Position numbers and translations under genes: made by a program. From Shimia thalassica (GTDB taxonomy: Bacteria; Pseudomonadota; Alphaproteobacteria; Rhodobacterales; Rhodobacteraceae), in contig NZ_CYTW01000006.1 in the NCBI RefSeq assembly GCF_001458215.1, positions 1 through 64,000 on the forward strand: 64,000 nucleotides of DNA, in the 5' to 3' direction. This document shows, piece after piece, positions 1-8,718 of the stretch. Position 1 is the first letter of the stretch, and each line of letters starts with the position of its first letter. The notes under the pieces were generated by a model that was not told the origin of the DNA, searched no databases, and was given only the letters and a program-made list of their open reading frames with translations.

Positions 1-43
1 TCTCACCACGGTTCGCTATCAGAATCTTGTCGAAGTCAGGCAT
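1..43 (-). CDS. Biotin carboxylase subunit, first 14 codons only
   Basis: On the reverse strand an ATG at 43 is preceded by a strong ribosome binding site (GGAGGGG, six bases upstream) and opens a frame reading MPDFDKILIANRGE to the window edge. KILIANRGE is the near-invariant N-terminus of biotin carboxylases, the ATP-grasp subunits of acetyl-, propionyl-, methylcrotonyl-CoA and pyruvate carboxylases. Which carboxylase cannot be told from 14 residues. It follows dld on the same strand after a gap of about 50 bases, so it may be the last gene of the lactate operon; a pyruvate carboxylase would fit lactate use, but that is speculation. Confidence 0.7.
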   Translation of the reverse strand, partial: MPDFDKILIANRGE

Positions 44-92
44 GGGTTTCCCCTCCGTCTTGGGATTTTCTCAAGCCGCTTTCGCAGCAAAT

Positions 93-1775
93 TTAGGAAT
101 AGTTCTTGTTCCGCGACATTTTGCCGATGCCGGGGTTCATGCTGTTTGTCGGATCAACAGATTTGTAAAACGCTGCGAGATCCGGTTTGGCGGCATAGAG
201 ATGGCCGACGTTGTGCTCGGCGGGGTATTCCGCCCCGCGTTTGTCGAGGATTTCCAGCATCGCCTGTTTCAGCGCCTTTGGATCAACGCCTTTTTTGACG
301 ACGTAATCCTGATGCAAAACGTGGCACATGAAGTGACCATAATAGAGCTTGCTAACCAGTTGATCTGCGATTTCGGAAGGCAGGTCTTCGAACCAGTCGG
401 TGTCATTGCGGCGCAGCGCAATATCCAAGGCAATGATGTCCTCGACCTCGTTGGCGTGCACTTTCATATAGCGGATCGCCGCACCGGCAGCCGCAAAGCG
501 ATGCAGCCCCGCGATCTTGGCTTCACGTGCGTCGCATTTGAAGAAGTCGAGTTTCGCCTCGTTTTGCATTTCGCCCAGCAGGTCTTCCGCTTCCTGAATG
601 CCACCATCCCGCATCTTGAGGATCAGATGATGGGGGTATTGTTTGCGAAAAGCGCGCATGCGTTTCGGCAGGATATCTGGCCAAAGTTTCATGGCAAACT
701 GCATGAACTTATCTGTGAAATTCGACAGTCCGGGAATGTTTGCCAAACGCGCGTCGACGGCACCTTTGATGGCGAAAAAGGTTGGCAAACGATCTGTACC
801 AAGTTTGTCGATCATCACCATCGTGTCTTTGCCATAGACGTCGGAAACGTCAAACACTTCCTCGTGCATGTATTCCGCACTTACAGGCAGGGTTTTGAAA
901 TCGGCAAGGATGCGGCGGCGCAATTCCGTCAAAGAGGCCGTGTCTTTGGTGCCAACATAAAACGTCTTTTCGGCATCGTTCTTGGCGTAGGTGTCAAGCC
1001 GTACCGCAAATACCGCGAGTTTGCCCGCGCATCCCGCAGCTTCGTAAAGGCGCGATTTGTCGGCATTGAAACGGGCAGGGGTGTCTGCATCTACATCGCG
1101 GACTCGAAGGGCATAATCGGTGTCGGATGCCTTGCGATTGTCGGTTTCGATGTCTTCGGGTTGGAATTCACCGTTTTGAAGTCGGGTCAGAATGGTCTCG
1201 GGTGTGTCGCCGAGGTTGATGCCCAGATGATTGACCAATTCCAACGTGCCGTCTTTTGTGACCTGTGCGTAGAGGGACAGCTCGGTATAGGACGGTCCCC
1301 GTTCAACAAGAGATCCACCAGAGTTATTGCAGACACCGCCAACAACAGACGCCCCGATACAAGAGGATCCAATTACCGAATGTGGCTGTCGCCCGATAGG
1401 GGCGAGCAGCTTTTCCAGCGCGAACAGGGTCGACCCGGGAAAGCTGAGAACCTGCTTGCCGTCATTGACAAGGTGCAACTGGTCCATGCGGCGGGTGTTG
1501 ATCAGCACCACATCACGATCATAGTTGCCCTTTGGCGTCGACCCCTCGGTCAGACCCGTGTTTGCGGCCTGCATGATGACGATTTTGTCAGCTTCAACAC
1601 AGGCCTGCAGAACCTTCCATTGCTCAAGCAGGGTGGCGGGTTGCACCACGGCCAATGCATCCCCTTCGCCAGACCGAAACCCTTTGCGAAAGCGTTGCGT
1701 TCGGCGTGCGTCGGTCAGAACATACCGCCGCCCGCAGATGGATTTCAGTCTTTGGATCAAGTCTGCATCAGTCAT
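93..1775 (-). CDS. dld: Quinone-dependent D-lactate dehydrogenase
   Basis: This is a 560-residue FAD enzyme of the Dld family (E. coli Dld is about 570 residues). It oxidises D-lactate to pyruvate at the inner face of the cytoplasmic membrane and passes electrons to quinone. The N-terminal half has the FAD-binding PCMH fold, with the glycine-rich GSSCIGASVVGGVCNNSGG stretch. The middle is the membrane-binding cap and the C-terminus carries the family motif around HNVGHLY and NPGIGKMS. I chose the ATG at 1775 over a GTG at 1784 because an AAGGG sits eight bases before the ATG. It starts 15 bases after the TRAP permease stop, so the two are co-transcribed, and this pairing is the main reason to call the transporter lactate-specific. 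Confidence 0.93.
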   Translation of the reverse strand: MTDADLIQRLKSICGRRYVLTDARRTQRFRKGFRSGEGDALAVVQPATLLEQWKVLQACVEADKIVIMQAANTGLTEGSTPKGNYDRDVVLINTRRMDQLHLVNDGKQVLSFPGSTLFALEKLLAPIGRQPHSVIGSSCIGASVVGGVCNNSGGSLVERGPSYTELSLYAQVTKDGTLELVNHLGINLGDTPETILTRLQNGEFQPEDIETDNRKASDTDYALRVRDVDADTPARFNADKSRLYEAAGCAGKLAVFAVRLDTYAKNDAEKTFYVGTKDTASLTELRRRILADFKTLPVSAEYMHEEVFDVSDVYGKDTMVMIDKLGTDRLPTFFAIKGAVDARLANIPGLSNFTDKFMQFAMKLWPDILPKRMRAFRKQYPHHLILKMRDGGIQEAEDLLGEMQNEAKLDFFKCDAREAKIAGLHRFAAAGAAIRYMKVHANEVEDIIALDIALRRNDTDWFEDLPSEIADQLVSKLYYGHFMCHVLHQDYVVKKGVDPKALKQAMLEILDKRGAEYPAEHNVGHLYAAKPDLAAFYKSVDPTNSMNPGIGKMSRNKNYS

Positions 1776-1790
1776 GGTGCGCACCCTTGC

Positions 1791-3857
1791 TTAGTAGGCG
1801 ACTGATGGCAACCAAGTTGCCAGCTGTGGCCAAAGGAAGACGAACAAAAGTCCGGTCAGCTGCAGGATAACAAAGGGAATGATACCTTTGTAGATGTCCA
1901 TAAGCTTGATTTGGGGGGGACAGACGCCTTTGAGGTAGAAAAGGGCAAAGCCAACGGGCGGTGTCAGGAACGAGGTTTGCAATGTAACCGCGACGAGGAT
2001 CACGAACCAAACCAGCGCAGGTTCATCCATTACGCCGAAACCGGGAATATCAAGGCCGAGACCGTTCACGATCGGGCGCATCAGTGGCAGGACAATCAGG
2101 GTGATCTCGATCCAGTCCAGCACAAAGCCCAACAGGAAGACAATGAACAGGATCATAAAGACAGTGCCGTTCGGTCCAAGGCCCGCGCCATGGATCATGT
2201 CTTCGATCAGCGCATCGCCACCCATCTCACGCAGAACATAAGAGAACACGGTCGCGCCAAGAAAGATTGCAAAGATATAGGCTGTGGTGTTGAAGGTCGC
2301 CTTCAGCACATTCACGAGTTTCGCCAATGTCAGCTTGCGATACCCAAGCGCCAGCAGTGTGGCACCCAATGCGCCTACGCCCGAGGCTTCGGTCGGCGTG
2401 GTGAGGCCTGCAAAAATCGACCCTAACACAGACAAAATCAATGCCAGTGTGGGCAGAACCGCGATCATCACGTCTTTGACGGCATTCCAATCGGGGCGTT
2501 TTGCACCTTCGGGAACGGGGGCCACGTCACGTTTCACCAGTGCGATAACAAAGATATAGGTCAAGTAGAGCGCGCCGATGATCACACCAGGAAAGACCGC
2601 AGCCATAAACAGGTCACCGACAGACAACGCCATCTGGTCCGCCATGATCACCAACATGATTGAGGGCGGGATCAGAATGCCCAGAGTCCCCGAAGCCGAA
2701 ACAACGCCAGCTGCCAGAGAGGGGCTGTATTTCTGCTCCATCATGGAAGGCAGCGACAGAACACCAAGAAGCACAACAGATGCGCCGATGATGCCGGTAG
2801 AAGCCGCAAGAATGATCCCGATCAGGGTAACGGTGATGGCCAGACCACCACGCACGGTGCCGAACAGGCGTTGCATCGCGCTCATCAAACGTTCGGCGAC
2901 ACCGGATTCGTCCAGCATTAGCCCCATGAAAATGAACATCGGCAGGGCAACAAGAACGGCATTGGACATGGTCGCGTAAACGCGGTTCACCACGGCCCCA
3001 AGTGTCAGGTAGTCCAGCCCTGTGAATGTGCTTTCAAGACCGGTCCACAGCATCAAGTCGTTGTCGAACAGATAGGCCAGACCACAATACGCGACGCCTA
3101 CACCTGCAAGGGTCCAGGCAACGGGAAATCCGGTAAACAGCAGCGCGATGAATGTCAGGAACATCGCAATGACAAGCTTTTCTTCTGTGGTCTCCACAAG
3201 GAATGTCAACGCGGTTGCAACCACGGCGAAGCACAGCAAAGCCCAGAAAATCAGACGCAACCCTTTGCCCTGACGTTCCTCTTCGAGGTTCAGCCACAGG
3301 GCGTGCACATCATGGATGAGGCGTGCAAGAGCGGCGAGGGCGAGCAAAACAAAGCTGAATGGAATAACGGCCTTTAGGGCCCAGCGTGCGGACAACCCTG
3401 TTGGGCTGCTCGAGCGTTCGTTGACGCGCCAGCTTTCATAGAAATAGTCCCATCCCTGATCGACCATCAAATAGATGAACGGCACGATCAGCGTCAGAAT
3501 ACCAATGATTTCGATAATGCGGCGTGCGCGCGGGGACAGTTGCATATGCAAAAGGTCGACGCGGACATGGCTGTCTGTGACAAGAGCGTAAGAGATGCCA
3601 ACCATCGTCACCAGACCATAAAAATGCCACTGGATCTCGTCGAGCTTTGGATAGTTCTGGTTCAGCAGATAGCGAAATAGAACCTGGGATACGATGGCGA
3701 GGATGAGCAGCAGGTTTGCCCACATGACAACATTGCCGACGGCTTTGACGCCTTTGTCGATGGCAACAGCAATCTTTTGTTGATCACGCTCCTCGTGTTC
3801 AAGGATGTGTTCATAGACATCGACAGGATCGTTTGTGTGCTGGGAATTGCTAGCCAT
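1791..3857 (-). CDS. TRAP transporter fused permease (DctQ-DctM fusion)
   Basis: A 688-residue inner-membrane protein that joins the two usual TRAP permease subunits in one chain. Residues about 35-195 form the small four-helix DctQ part, with the typical RYLLNQNYPKLDEIQWHFYG-like loop. Residues about 225-680 form the large DctM part, with long hydrophobic helices and the SGTLGILIPPS motif of the transport core. Together with the periplasmic binding protein encoded just upstream it would carry out sodium-driven uptake of an organic acid. The start at 3857 is preceded by GGAGGAGA. It lies 116 bases after the binding-protein gene, separated by a strong hairpin, and 15 bases before dld. The substrate is inferred from dld and could instead be pyruvate or another 2-oxo acid. 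Confidence 0.92.
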   Translation of the reverse strand: MASNSQHTNDPVDVYEHILEHEERDQQKIAVAIDKGVKAVGNVVMWANLLLILAIVSQVLFRYLLNQNYPKLDEIQWHFYGLVTMVGISYALVTDSHVRVDLLHMQLSPRARRIIEIIGILTLIVPFIYLMVDQGWDYFYESWRVNERSSSPTGLSARWALKAVIPFSFVLLALAALARLIHDVHALWLNLEEERQGKGLRLIFWALLCFAVVATALTFLVETTEEKLVIAMFLTFIALLFTGFPVAWTLAGVGVAYCGLAYLFDNDLMLWTGLESTFTGLDYLTLGAVVNRVYATMSNAVLVALPMFIFMGLMLDESGVAERLMSAMQRLFGTVRGGLAITVTLIGIILAASTGIIGASVVLLGVLSLPSMMEQKYSPSLAAGVVSASGTLGILIPPSIMLVIMADQMALSVGDLFMAAVFPGVIIGALYLTYIFVIALVKRDVAPVPEGAKRPDWNAVKDVMIAVLPTLALILSVLGSIFAGLTTPTEASGVGALGATLLALGYRKLTLAKLVNVLKATFNTTAYIFAIFLGATVFSYVLREMGGDALIEDMIHGAGLGPNGTVFMILFIVFLLGFVLDWIEITLIVLPLMRPIVNGLGLDIPGFGVMDEPALVWFVILVAVTLQTSFLTPPVGFALFYLKGVCPPQIKLMDIYKGIIPFVILQLTGLLFVFLWPQLATWLPSVAY

Positions 3858-3920
3858 CGTCTCCTCCTCGGAAGTTGGCGCGGATCGCTTGGGCGATCAA
3901 AATGTAATCAGGATTAATGC

Positions 3921-3948
3921 GGGGGCGGCATTGGACGTGGCCGCCCCC
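3921..3948 (-). promoter_or_regulatory. Intercistronic hairpin between binding protein and permease
   Basis: A perfect 9-bp GC stem (GGGGGCGGC at 3921-3929 pairing with GCCGCCCCC at 3940-3948) with a 10-base loop lies about 25 bases after the binding-protein stop codon. It is not followed by a T-run on the minus strand, so it looks less like a full terminator than like a 3' stabilising or attenuating hairpin. Such structures commonly allow much more binding protein than permease to be made from one operon; that role is inferred here. Confidence 0.6.
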
Positions 3949-3973
3949 TTGAGGTGCAAGTAGGTGGGAGGTC

Positions 3974-5026
3974 TTACTTGCGAGGGAGGAACGCGTTCTC
4001 TTTCCAAACGGCATAGCCGTCGCGGAACCCGTTCATGTCGGTCAGAACTTTTTCAAAGAACTCGTCGCCAGCAGCTTCTTCTGCGGCCACTTCATTCCAT
4101 GTGGTGCGGAATGTTTCGAGCATCTCGTCGTTCCATTGCTTGATCTGGACGCCGTTGTTTTCAACGTTATCGATCAGGGCAGCGTGCTGGATGGCTTCGC
4201 CTTCGGCAAAGGAATCTGCCATCGAAGCTTTACATGCGTTTTCGATGATCGCTTTGTGCTGATCCGAAGCGCCGTTCCAGACGTCTTTGTTGATCATGAG
4301 TTCGAAAACGGTCGCCTGCTGGTGCCAGCCGGGGAAGTAGTTGTATTTGACCAGCTTGTGGAACCCGAGACGCGCATCGATGGCCGGCATCGAGAATTCA
4401 GTGGCGTCAATGGCGCCTTTTTCCAGAGCAGGGAAGATTTCACCACCGGGCAGCAAGGATGTCGCAACGCCCAGTTTCTGCATGACTTTACCGCCAAGGC
4501 CGAAAAAGCGCATTTTCAGACCTTCGAGGTCTTCGGGGTTGTTGATTTCCTTGGCGAACCAGCCCGAGGTTTCCGGTGCGATGATGGCACAAGGCAGAAC
4601 CTTAACGTTGTAACCGGCCTGATCATACATCTCTTGGTACAGCGTCATGCCGTTTCCATAGTAGAGCCACGCCATGTATTCGCCAGCTTCAGGACCAAAT
4701 GGAACTGCGGAAAACAACGGTGCTGCCGGGATTTTGCCTGCCCAGTAACCTGCAGTGGTGTAGCCCGAGTTGATTTTACCAGACGAAACAGCATCAAGAA
4801 TTTCGAACGGGGGAACCAGTTTGCCCGGCTCGTAAACCTTCATTTTGAGTGTACCGCCCGACATCAGGCTCAGCTGTTCCGCAACACGTGGGATCGGCGA
4901 ACCCAGACCCGGCAACGAGGTCGAGAATGCAATTGGGGTCTTCAGCAACATCTTGTCTGCTGCAAATGCGGCAGGCGCAGTCAGCAGGGAAGCTGCCATG
5001 GCCAACGAAGTCAGGGTCTTTTTCAT
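3974..5026 (-). CDS. TRAP transporter substrate-binding protein, TakP-like
   Basis: A 350-residue periplasmic protein with a clear signal peptide (MKKTLTSLAMAASLLTAPAAFA). The mature part is a DctP-family binding protein of the kind typified by Rhodobacter TakP and the Thermus calcium-lactate protein, which bind 2-oxo or 2-hydroxy monocarboxylates. Family features are the SGGTLKMKVYEPGKLVP segment, the APETSGWFAKE segment, and LKMRFFGLGGKVMQKLG with the binding arginine. I placed the start at 5026 rather than at an upstream in-frame ATG because TGGAGGAGAC precedes 5026 and the signal peptide begins there. It is first in the operon with the fused permease and dld, which suggests lactate as ligand. 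Expression probably depends on the operator candidate at 5097-5144. Confidence 0.92.
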   Translation of the reverse strand: MKKTLTSLAMAASLLTAPAAFAADKMLLKTPIAFSTSLPGLGSPIPRVAEQLSLMSGGTLKMKVYEPGKLVPPFEILDAVSSGKINSGYTTAGYWAGKIPAAPLFSAVPFGPEAGEYMAWLYYGNGMTLYQEMYDQAGYNVKVLPCAIIAPETSGWFAKEINNPEDLEGLKMRFFGLGGKVMQKLGVATSLLPGGEIFPALEKGAIDATEFSMPAIDARLGFHKLVKYNYFPGWHQQATVFELMINKDVWNGASDQHKAIIENACKASMADSFAEGEAIQHAALIDNVENNGVQIKQWNDEMLETFRTTWNEVAAEEAAGDEFFEKVLTDMNGFRDGYAVWKENAFLPRK

Positions 5027-5096
5027 ACTTGTCTCCTCCAGAGTACAGGTTGGCCGGGGTATCGGCCATGATCTCACCGCATAGGCGGTATGCGGA

Positions 5097-5144
5097 TGGT
5101 AAATATTGTTGACCATGTGAATCAGTCAACAAGTTTATTTACCA
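5097..5144. promoter_or_regulatory. Nested inverted repeat, candidate GntR operator for the transport operon
   Basis: Two perfect 8-bp inverted repeats are nested almost concentrically. The outer arms are TGGTAAAT (5097-5104) and ATTTACCA (5137-5144). The inner arms are TTGTTGAC (5106-5113) and GTCAACAA (5125-5132). The outer arms carry the TGGT/ACCA half-sites usual in FadR-type operators, although at wider spacing. The site lies 70-120 bases upstream of the binding-protein start, where a repressor would block transcription. That the neighbouring GntR protein binds here is inference. Confidence 0.55.
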
Positions 5145-5282
5145 CTTGGCAGCGTGAGCGTTGAAAATACAGACAAGCGATTTCGGACAAAAAGCAGCGT
5201 TTTTTCGGTTGTATTTTGTGAATATCTTTCTAAATCAACAGATTGCGGAAAATTTATGCATCCGCATTTCTGGGTATGGCGT

Positions 5283-5324
5283 GGTTGTCTTTGTTGCGAA
5301 GATTGGTAAAGTAAAAAGACAACC
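5283..5324. promoter_or_regulatory. Inverted repeat upstream of gntR, candidate autoregulatory site
   Basis: A perfect 10-bp inverted repeat, GGTTGTCTTT (5283-5292) and AAAGACAACC (5315-5324), separated by 22 bases. It ends 30-36 bases before the regulator's start codon. The arms differ from those of the 5097-5144 site, though both contain a GTTG/CAAC core. It could be an operator or, in the transcript, a leader hairpin. Confidence 0.5.
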
Positions 5325-5360
5325 AAAAAAGTGCCAACACCACAGAGAGTCGCCGTGAAG

Positions 5361-6134
5361 ATGAGTGATACAAGCCCTTTTGACCCCGTCGGACACGAAT
5401 CACTTGCAGAAGCCGTGGTTGAACAAATCGAGACAATGATCGTCGACGGTATCCTCAAAGAGGGACGAAAATTGCCATCGGAACGAGAATTGGCAGAGGC
5501 TTTGGGTGTGTCCCGCCCAAAGCTGCGCGAGGCTCTCCAGATCCTCGAATCCGAAGGATTGGTGAATGTCCGCCACGGGGAAGGGACGTTTATTGCCACG
5601 TTGACTGGCCGTGCGATGTCGCCTGCACTTTTGGCGCTCTATGCCAGACACGGGCGGGCGTTCTATGATTATCTTGAATATCGCCGCGAACAAGAAGCCT
5701 TTGCCTGCCGTCTTGCGGCAGCAAGAGCAACCCAGTCAGACAAAGAGCGCTTGATGGAAATCATCGGCGAGATGAACAAAGCTTTCGACGAAAACGATTC
5801 AGAGGCCAGCCAGGAGGCCGACCTAAAACTGCACGCCGCCGTTGTGGATGCCAGCCAGAACACCACGCTCATTCATATGATGGCGTCGGTATACGACCTG
5901 ACCCGACAAGGTGTGTTCTATAACAGGGCCTTTTTGCGCACGATGGATGGAACTGGCAAAAAGCTGTTGGCCCAGCATCGGGAAATTGTGGATGCGATTG
6001 TTGCCGGCGATCCTGACCGCGCGGATGCCGCGGCGCGCAATCACATGGATTTTGTCGAAACATCGTTTCGTCTGGGGCAGGAACAAAGAGACCGCGAAGA
6101 CCGTGCCGCCAAGCGGCGCAAGTTGTCCATGTAG
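5361..6134 (+). CDS. GntR family regulator, FadR subfamily (FCD domain), lactate-operon type
   Basis: A 257-residue DNA-binding repressor or activator. Residues about 12-80 form the winged helix, with the diagnostic LPSERELAEALGVSRPKLRE and the wing GEGTF. Residues about 100-235 form an all-helical FCD ligand domain with the expected metal-site residues: D and H in DLKLHAAV, H in QHREIVDAI and H in RNHMDFV. LldR, PdhR and related proteins respond to lactate, pyruvate or other carboxylates, which fits the divergent dld/TRAP operon. The start is uncertain: GTG at 5331, GTG at 5355 and ATG at 5361 are in frame, and none has a strong ribosome binding site. I use the ATG because the conserved domain begins shortly after it. 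Confidence 0.85.
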   Translation: MSDTSPFDPVGHESLAEAVVEQIETMIVDGILKEGRKLPSERELAEALGVSRPKLREALQILESEGLVNVRHGEGTFIATLTGRAMSPALLALYARHGRAFYDYLEYRREQEAFACRLAAARATQSDKERLMEIIGEMNKAFDENDSEASQEADLKLHAAVVDASQNTTLIHMMASVYDLTRQGVFYNRAFLRTMDGTGKKLLAQHREIVDAIVAGDPDRADAAARNHMDFVETSFRLGQEQRDREDRAAKRRKLSM

Positions 6135-6261
6135 GACGCGCGGCATCATGCCTCTGCCATATTAGGCAACAGTCAATTGAATTTCATGATCCAGTGTTTT
6201 AAAGGGGCGACATAAGTTTCTGTTGCCCGAGCATATTGTGTGCTTTTGCAACGCCAACCTT

Positions 6262-6290
6262 GGGTTATCGCCCTGATGCGCAAATAACCC
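6262..6290 (+). promoter_or_regulatory. Stem-loop in the icd leader
   Basis: GGGTTAT (6262-6268) pairs perfectly with ATAACCC (6284-6290) around a 15-base loop, 33 bases before the icd start codon and upstream of its ribosome binding site (GAAAGG). It could be a leader hairpin or a dyad operator. No known riboswitch class is recognised. Confidence 0.35.
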
Positions 6291-6323
6291 GACTTCCTTG
6301 ACACGCTGAAAGGTAGAGAAATC

Positions 6324-8537
6324 ATGGCCGATCAACTGAACGCAGACATATTGTATACCATTGTAGACGAAGCGCCCGAGCTGGCCTCAGCGTCGTTTCT
6401 CCCAATTATTCGCAAGTTCGTCTCGGCGGCTGACATTACGGTGGGAACACCTGACATTTCGCTGGCAGGCCGTATCATCGCGACCTTCCCTGAAAACCTG
6501 ACCGACGAACAGCGTCAGTCTGATGATCTGGCCGCTTTGGGTGAACTGGTGAAGACACCGGGTGCCAACGTTATCAAGCTTCCGAACATTTCGGCATCCG
6601 TGCCTCAGCTGGTTGCGGCTGTGACCGAGCTTCAGGAAAAAGGGTACAACATCCCGAGCTATCCTGAAGAGCCGTCGACAGACGAGGAAAAAGCAATCCG
6701 CGCCCGTTTTGACGCCATCAAGGGCTCCGCTGTGAACCCTGTTCTGCGCGAAGGCAACTCGGACCGTCGTGCTGCTAAGGCTGTTAAAAACTACGCCCAA
6801 AACAACCCGCATTCGATGGGTGCATGGGAATCGACCTCGAAGACCAAAGTGTCGTCGATGCCCGGCAATGACTTTTATGCCAACGAAGTGTCGGCAACGA
6901 TTTCGGCAGACCAGGCTGGTGATGCTAAAATCGAATTTGTTGCAAAAGACGGCTCGGTCACCGTTCTGAAAGACGGCTGGCCACTGGAAGAAGGCACCGT
7001 GGCAGACGCGACCTTTATGTCCGCCAAAGCGCTGGGCGCTTTCTTGGCTGGTGCCATCGAAGACACCAAAGCCGACGGCACCATGTTCTCGCTGCACATG
7101 AAAGCCACCATGATGAAGGTTTCGGACCCGATCATCTTTGGTCACGCAGTCAAAGCATGGCTTGCACCGGTCTTTGAAAAATTCGGTGTTGAACTGGACG
7201 CGCTGGGTGTGAACCCTAACTCGGGCATGGGTGACCTTCTGGACCGTGTTGCAGACAACGCTGACATCATGGCCGCAATCGAAGCTGTAACAGCTGACCG
7301 CCCTGCCATGTATATGGTCGACAGCGACAAAGGCATCACCAACCTGCACGTGCCTTCGGACGTGATCATTGATGCGTCGATGCCTGCCGTGATCCGCGCA
7401 GGTGGTAAAGGCTGGGATGCTGCTGGCAACAAGGGCGACACAAACTGTGTGATCCCTGATCGCTGCTATGCAACCATCTATGATGAATCCATCAACTTCT
7501 TCAAAGCGAACGGCGCACTGGATGTCACCACTGCCGGTTCCGTTGCGAACGTTGGTCTGATGGCGCAGAAGGCTGAAGAATACGGGTCGCACCCGACTAC
7601 ATTCGAAGCTCCTGCTGACGGCACCATCCGCATCGTGACCGCCAATGGCGAAACACTGCACAGCCACGATGTTGAAACCGGTGATATCTGGCGTTCTTGC
7701 ACCGCCAAAAAAGCACCTATCGAAAACTGGATCGAACTGGCGATGGATCGTCAGCGTCTGACAGGTTCGGAAGCAATCTTCTGGCTGGACGCAAACCGCG
7801 CCCACGACGCACAGTTGATCGCATATGTGAAACCAGCTTTGGAAGCAGCCGGCGTTGCCGACAAATTCCAGATCATGGCGCCACGCGAAGCAACAGCACA
7901 GTCGTTGAAAACGATCACTGCCGGCAACGACAGCATCGCCATCACCGGCAACGTGCTGCGTGACTATCTGACCGACCTGTTCCCGATCCTCGAACTGGGC
8001 ACATCGGCCAAGATGTTGTCGATCGTGAAGCTGATGAAAGGTGGCGGTTTGTTTGAAACCGGTGCTGGCGGATCTGCACCAAAGCACGTTCAGCAGCTGG
8101 TCGAAGAAAACCACCTGCGTTGGGACTCGATGGGTGAATTCTGCGCACTGGGTGAATCGCTGAACTTCCTGGCGGACAGCAAAGGCAACGCAAAAGCCGG
8201 TGTTCTGGGTGTCGCTGCCGAAGCTGCCACCCAAGGCATTCTGGACGACAACCGTTCGCCTTCGCGCAAGGTTGGCCAGCCTGACAACCGCGACAGCCAC
8301 TATTGGTTCGCACGCTACTGGGCAGAAGCTCTGGCAGCACAAAGCGACGATGCTGATCTGGCGGCTGAATTCGCACCGGTTGCCAAAGCTCTGGCAGACG
8401 GCGAAGAAGCGATCCTTGCAGAGCTGGCAGCGGCCCAAGGTCCCGCAGCTGACATCGCTGGCTACTATCGTCCCAGCGTTGAGCTGAAAGCCAAAGTTAT
8501 GCGTCCTTCGGCAACGTTGAACGCCATCATCGGCTAA
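6324..8537 (+). CDS. icd: NADP-dependent isocitrate dehydrogenase, monomeric type
   Basis: A 737-residue cytoplasmic TCA-cycle enzyme that converts isocitrate to 2-oxoglutarate with NADP. Its length and sequence match the monomeric IDH family (about 740 residues), which is unrelated in size to the usual 45-kDa dimeric enzyme. The substrate-binding signature is present as S135, N138, R142 and R148 in [15 protein letters not shown], the same spacing as the known S-N-R-R set of the Azotobacter enzyme. [17 protein letters not shown] and the C-terminal [13 protein letters not shown] are also family hallmarks. The gene stands alone with its own leader and terminator, and it has the regular codon use of a strongly expressed gene. 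Confidence 0.96.
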   Translation: MADQLNADILYTIVDEAPELASASFLPIIRKFVSAADITVGTPDISLAGRIIATFPENLTDEQRQSDDLAALGELVKTPGANVIKLPNISASVPQLVAAVTELQEKGYNIPSYPEEPSTDEEKAIRARFDAIKGSAVNPVLREGNSDRRAAKAVKNYAQNNPHSMGAWESTSKTKVSSMPGNDFYANEVSATISADQAGDAKIEFVAKDGSVTVLKDGWPLEEGTVADATFMSAKALGAFLAGAIEDTKADGTMFSLHMKATMMKVSDPIIFGHAVKAWLAPVFEKFGVELDALGVNPNSGMGDLLDRVADNADIMAAIEAVTADRPAMYMVDSDKGITNLHVPSDVIIDASMPAVIRAGGKGWDAAGNKGDTNCVIPDRCYATIYDESINFFKANGALDVTTAGSVANVGLMAQKAEEYGSHPTTFEAPADGTIRIVTANGETLHSHDVETGDIWRSCTAKKAPIENWIELAMDRQRLTGSEAIFWLDANRAHDAQLIAYVKPALEAAGVADKFQIMAPREATAQSLKTITAGNDSIAITGNVLRDYLTDLFPILELGTSAKMLSIVKLMKGGGLFETGAGGSAPKHVQQLVEENHLRWDSMGEFCALGESLNFLADSKGNAKAGVLGVAAEAATQGILDDNRSPSRKVGQPDNRDSHYWFARYWAEALAAQSDDADLAAEFAPVAKALADGEEAILAELAAAQGPAADIAGYYRPSVELKAKVMRPSATLNAIIG

Positions 8538-8559
8538 GCTTTACGGCTTGAAAAATTTG

Positions 8560-8589
8560 AAAGGCGTCCGTGTTTCGGGCGCCTTTTTT
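8560..8589 (+). terminator. Rho-independent terminator of icd
   Basis: AAAGGCGTCCG (8560-8570) pairs with CGGGCGCCTTT (8576-8586), with one G-U pair, around a 5-base loop, and a run of T follows to 8589. It begins about 20 bases after the icd stop codon. Confidence 0.88.
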
Positions 8590-8718
8590 CCAAATCAAGA
8601 CGCTTCCCTTACGTTAATCCGGCCCAATTGTTCCCAACTTTGACCATATTCGATTGGTAGCAGATGCAAGAGCAACAAGACCGGCATTGATAACGGTCTG
8701 TATTGAGGTAAGTGGAAA

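Larger units (their letters stand above)
5027..5360. promoter_or_regulatory. Divergent promoter region between takP-like gene and gntR
   Basis: About 330 bases without a supported gene separate the minus-strand transporter operon from the plus-strand regulator. It must hold both promoters. It contains two separate inverted repeats (5097-5144 and 5283-5324), described individually, and an AT-rich centre around 5160-5340. No convincing small open frame was found. Confidence 0.6.

Noticed and set aside
27..1805. 592-codon open frame on the plus strand opposite dld
   Set aside because: It is the antisense shadow of a well-conserved D-lactate dehydrogenase; the translation has no family features and no ribosome binding site.
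6387..8438. 683-codon frame antisense to icd
   Set aside because: Arises from the regular codon use of a highly expressed gene; its product is rich in Cys, Phe and His with no recognisable domain.
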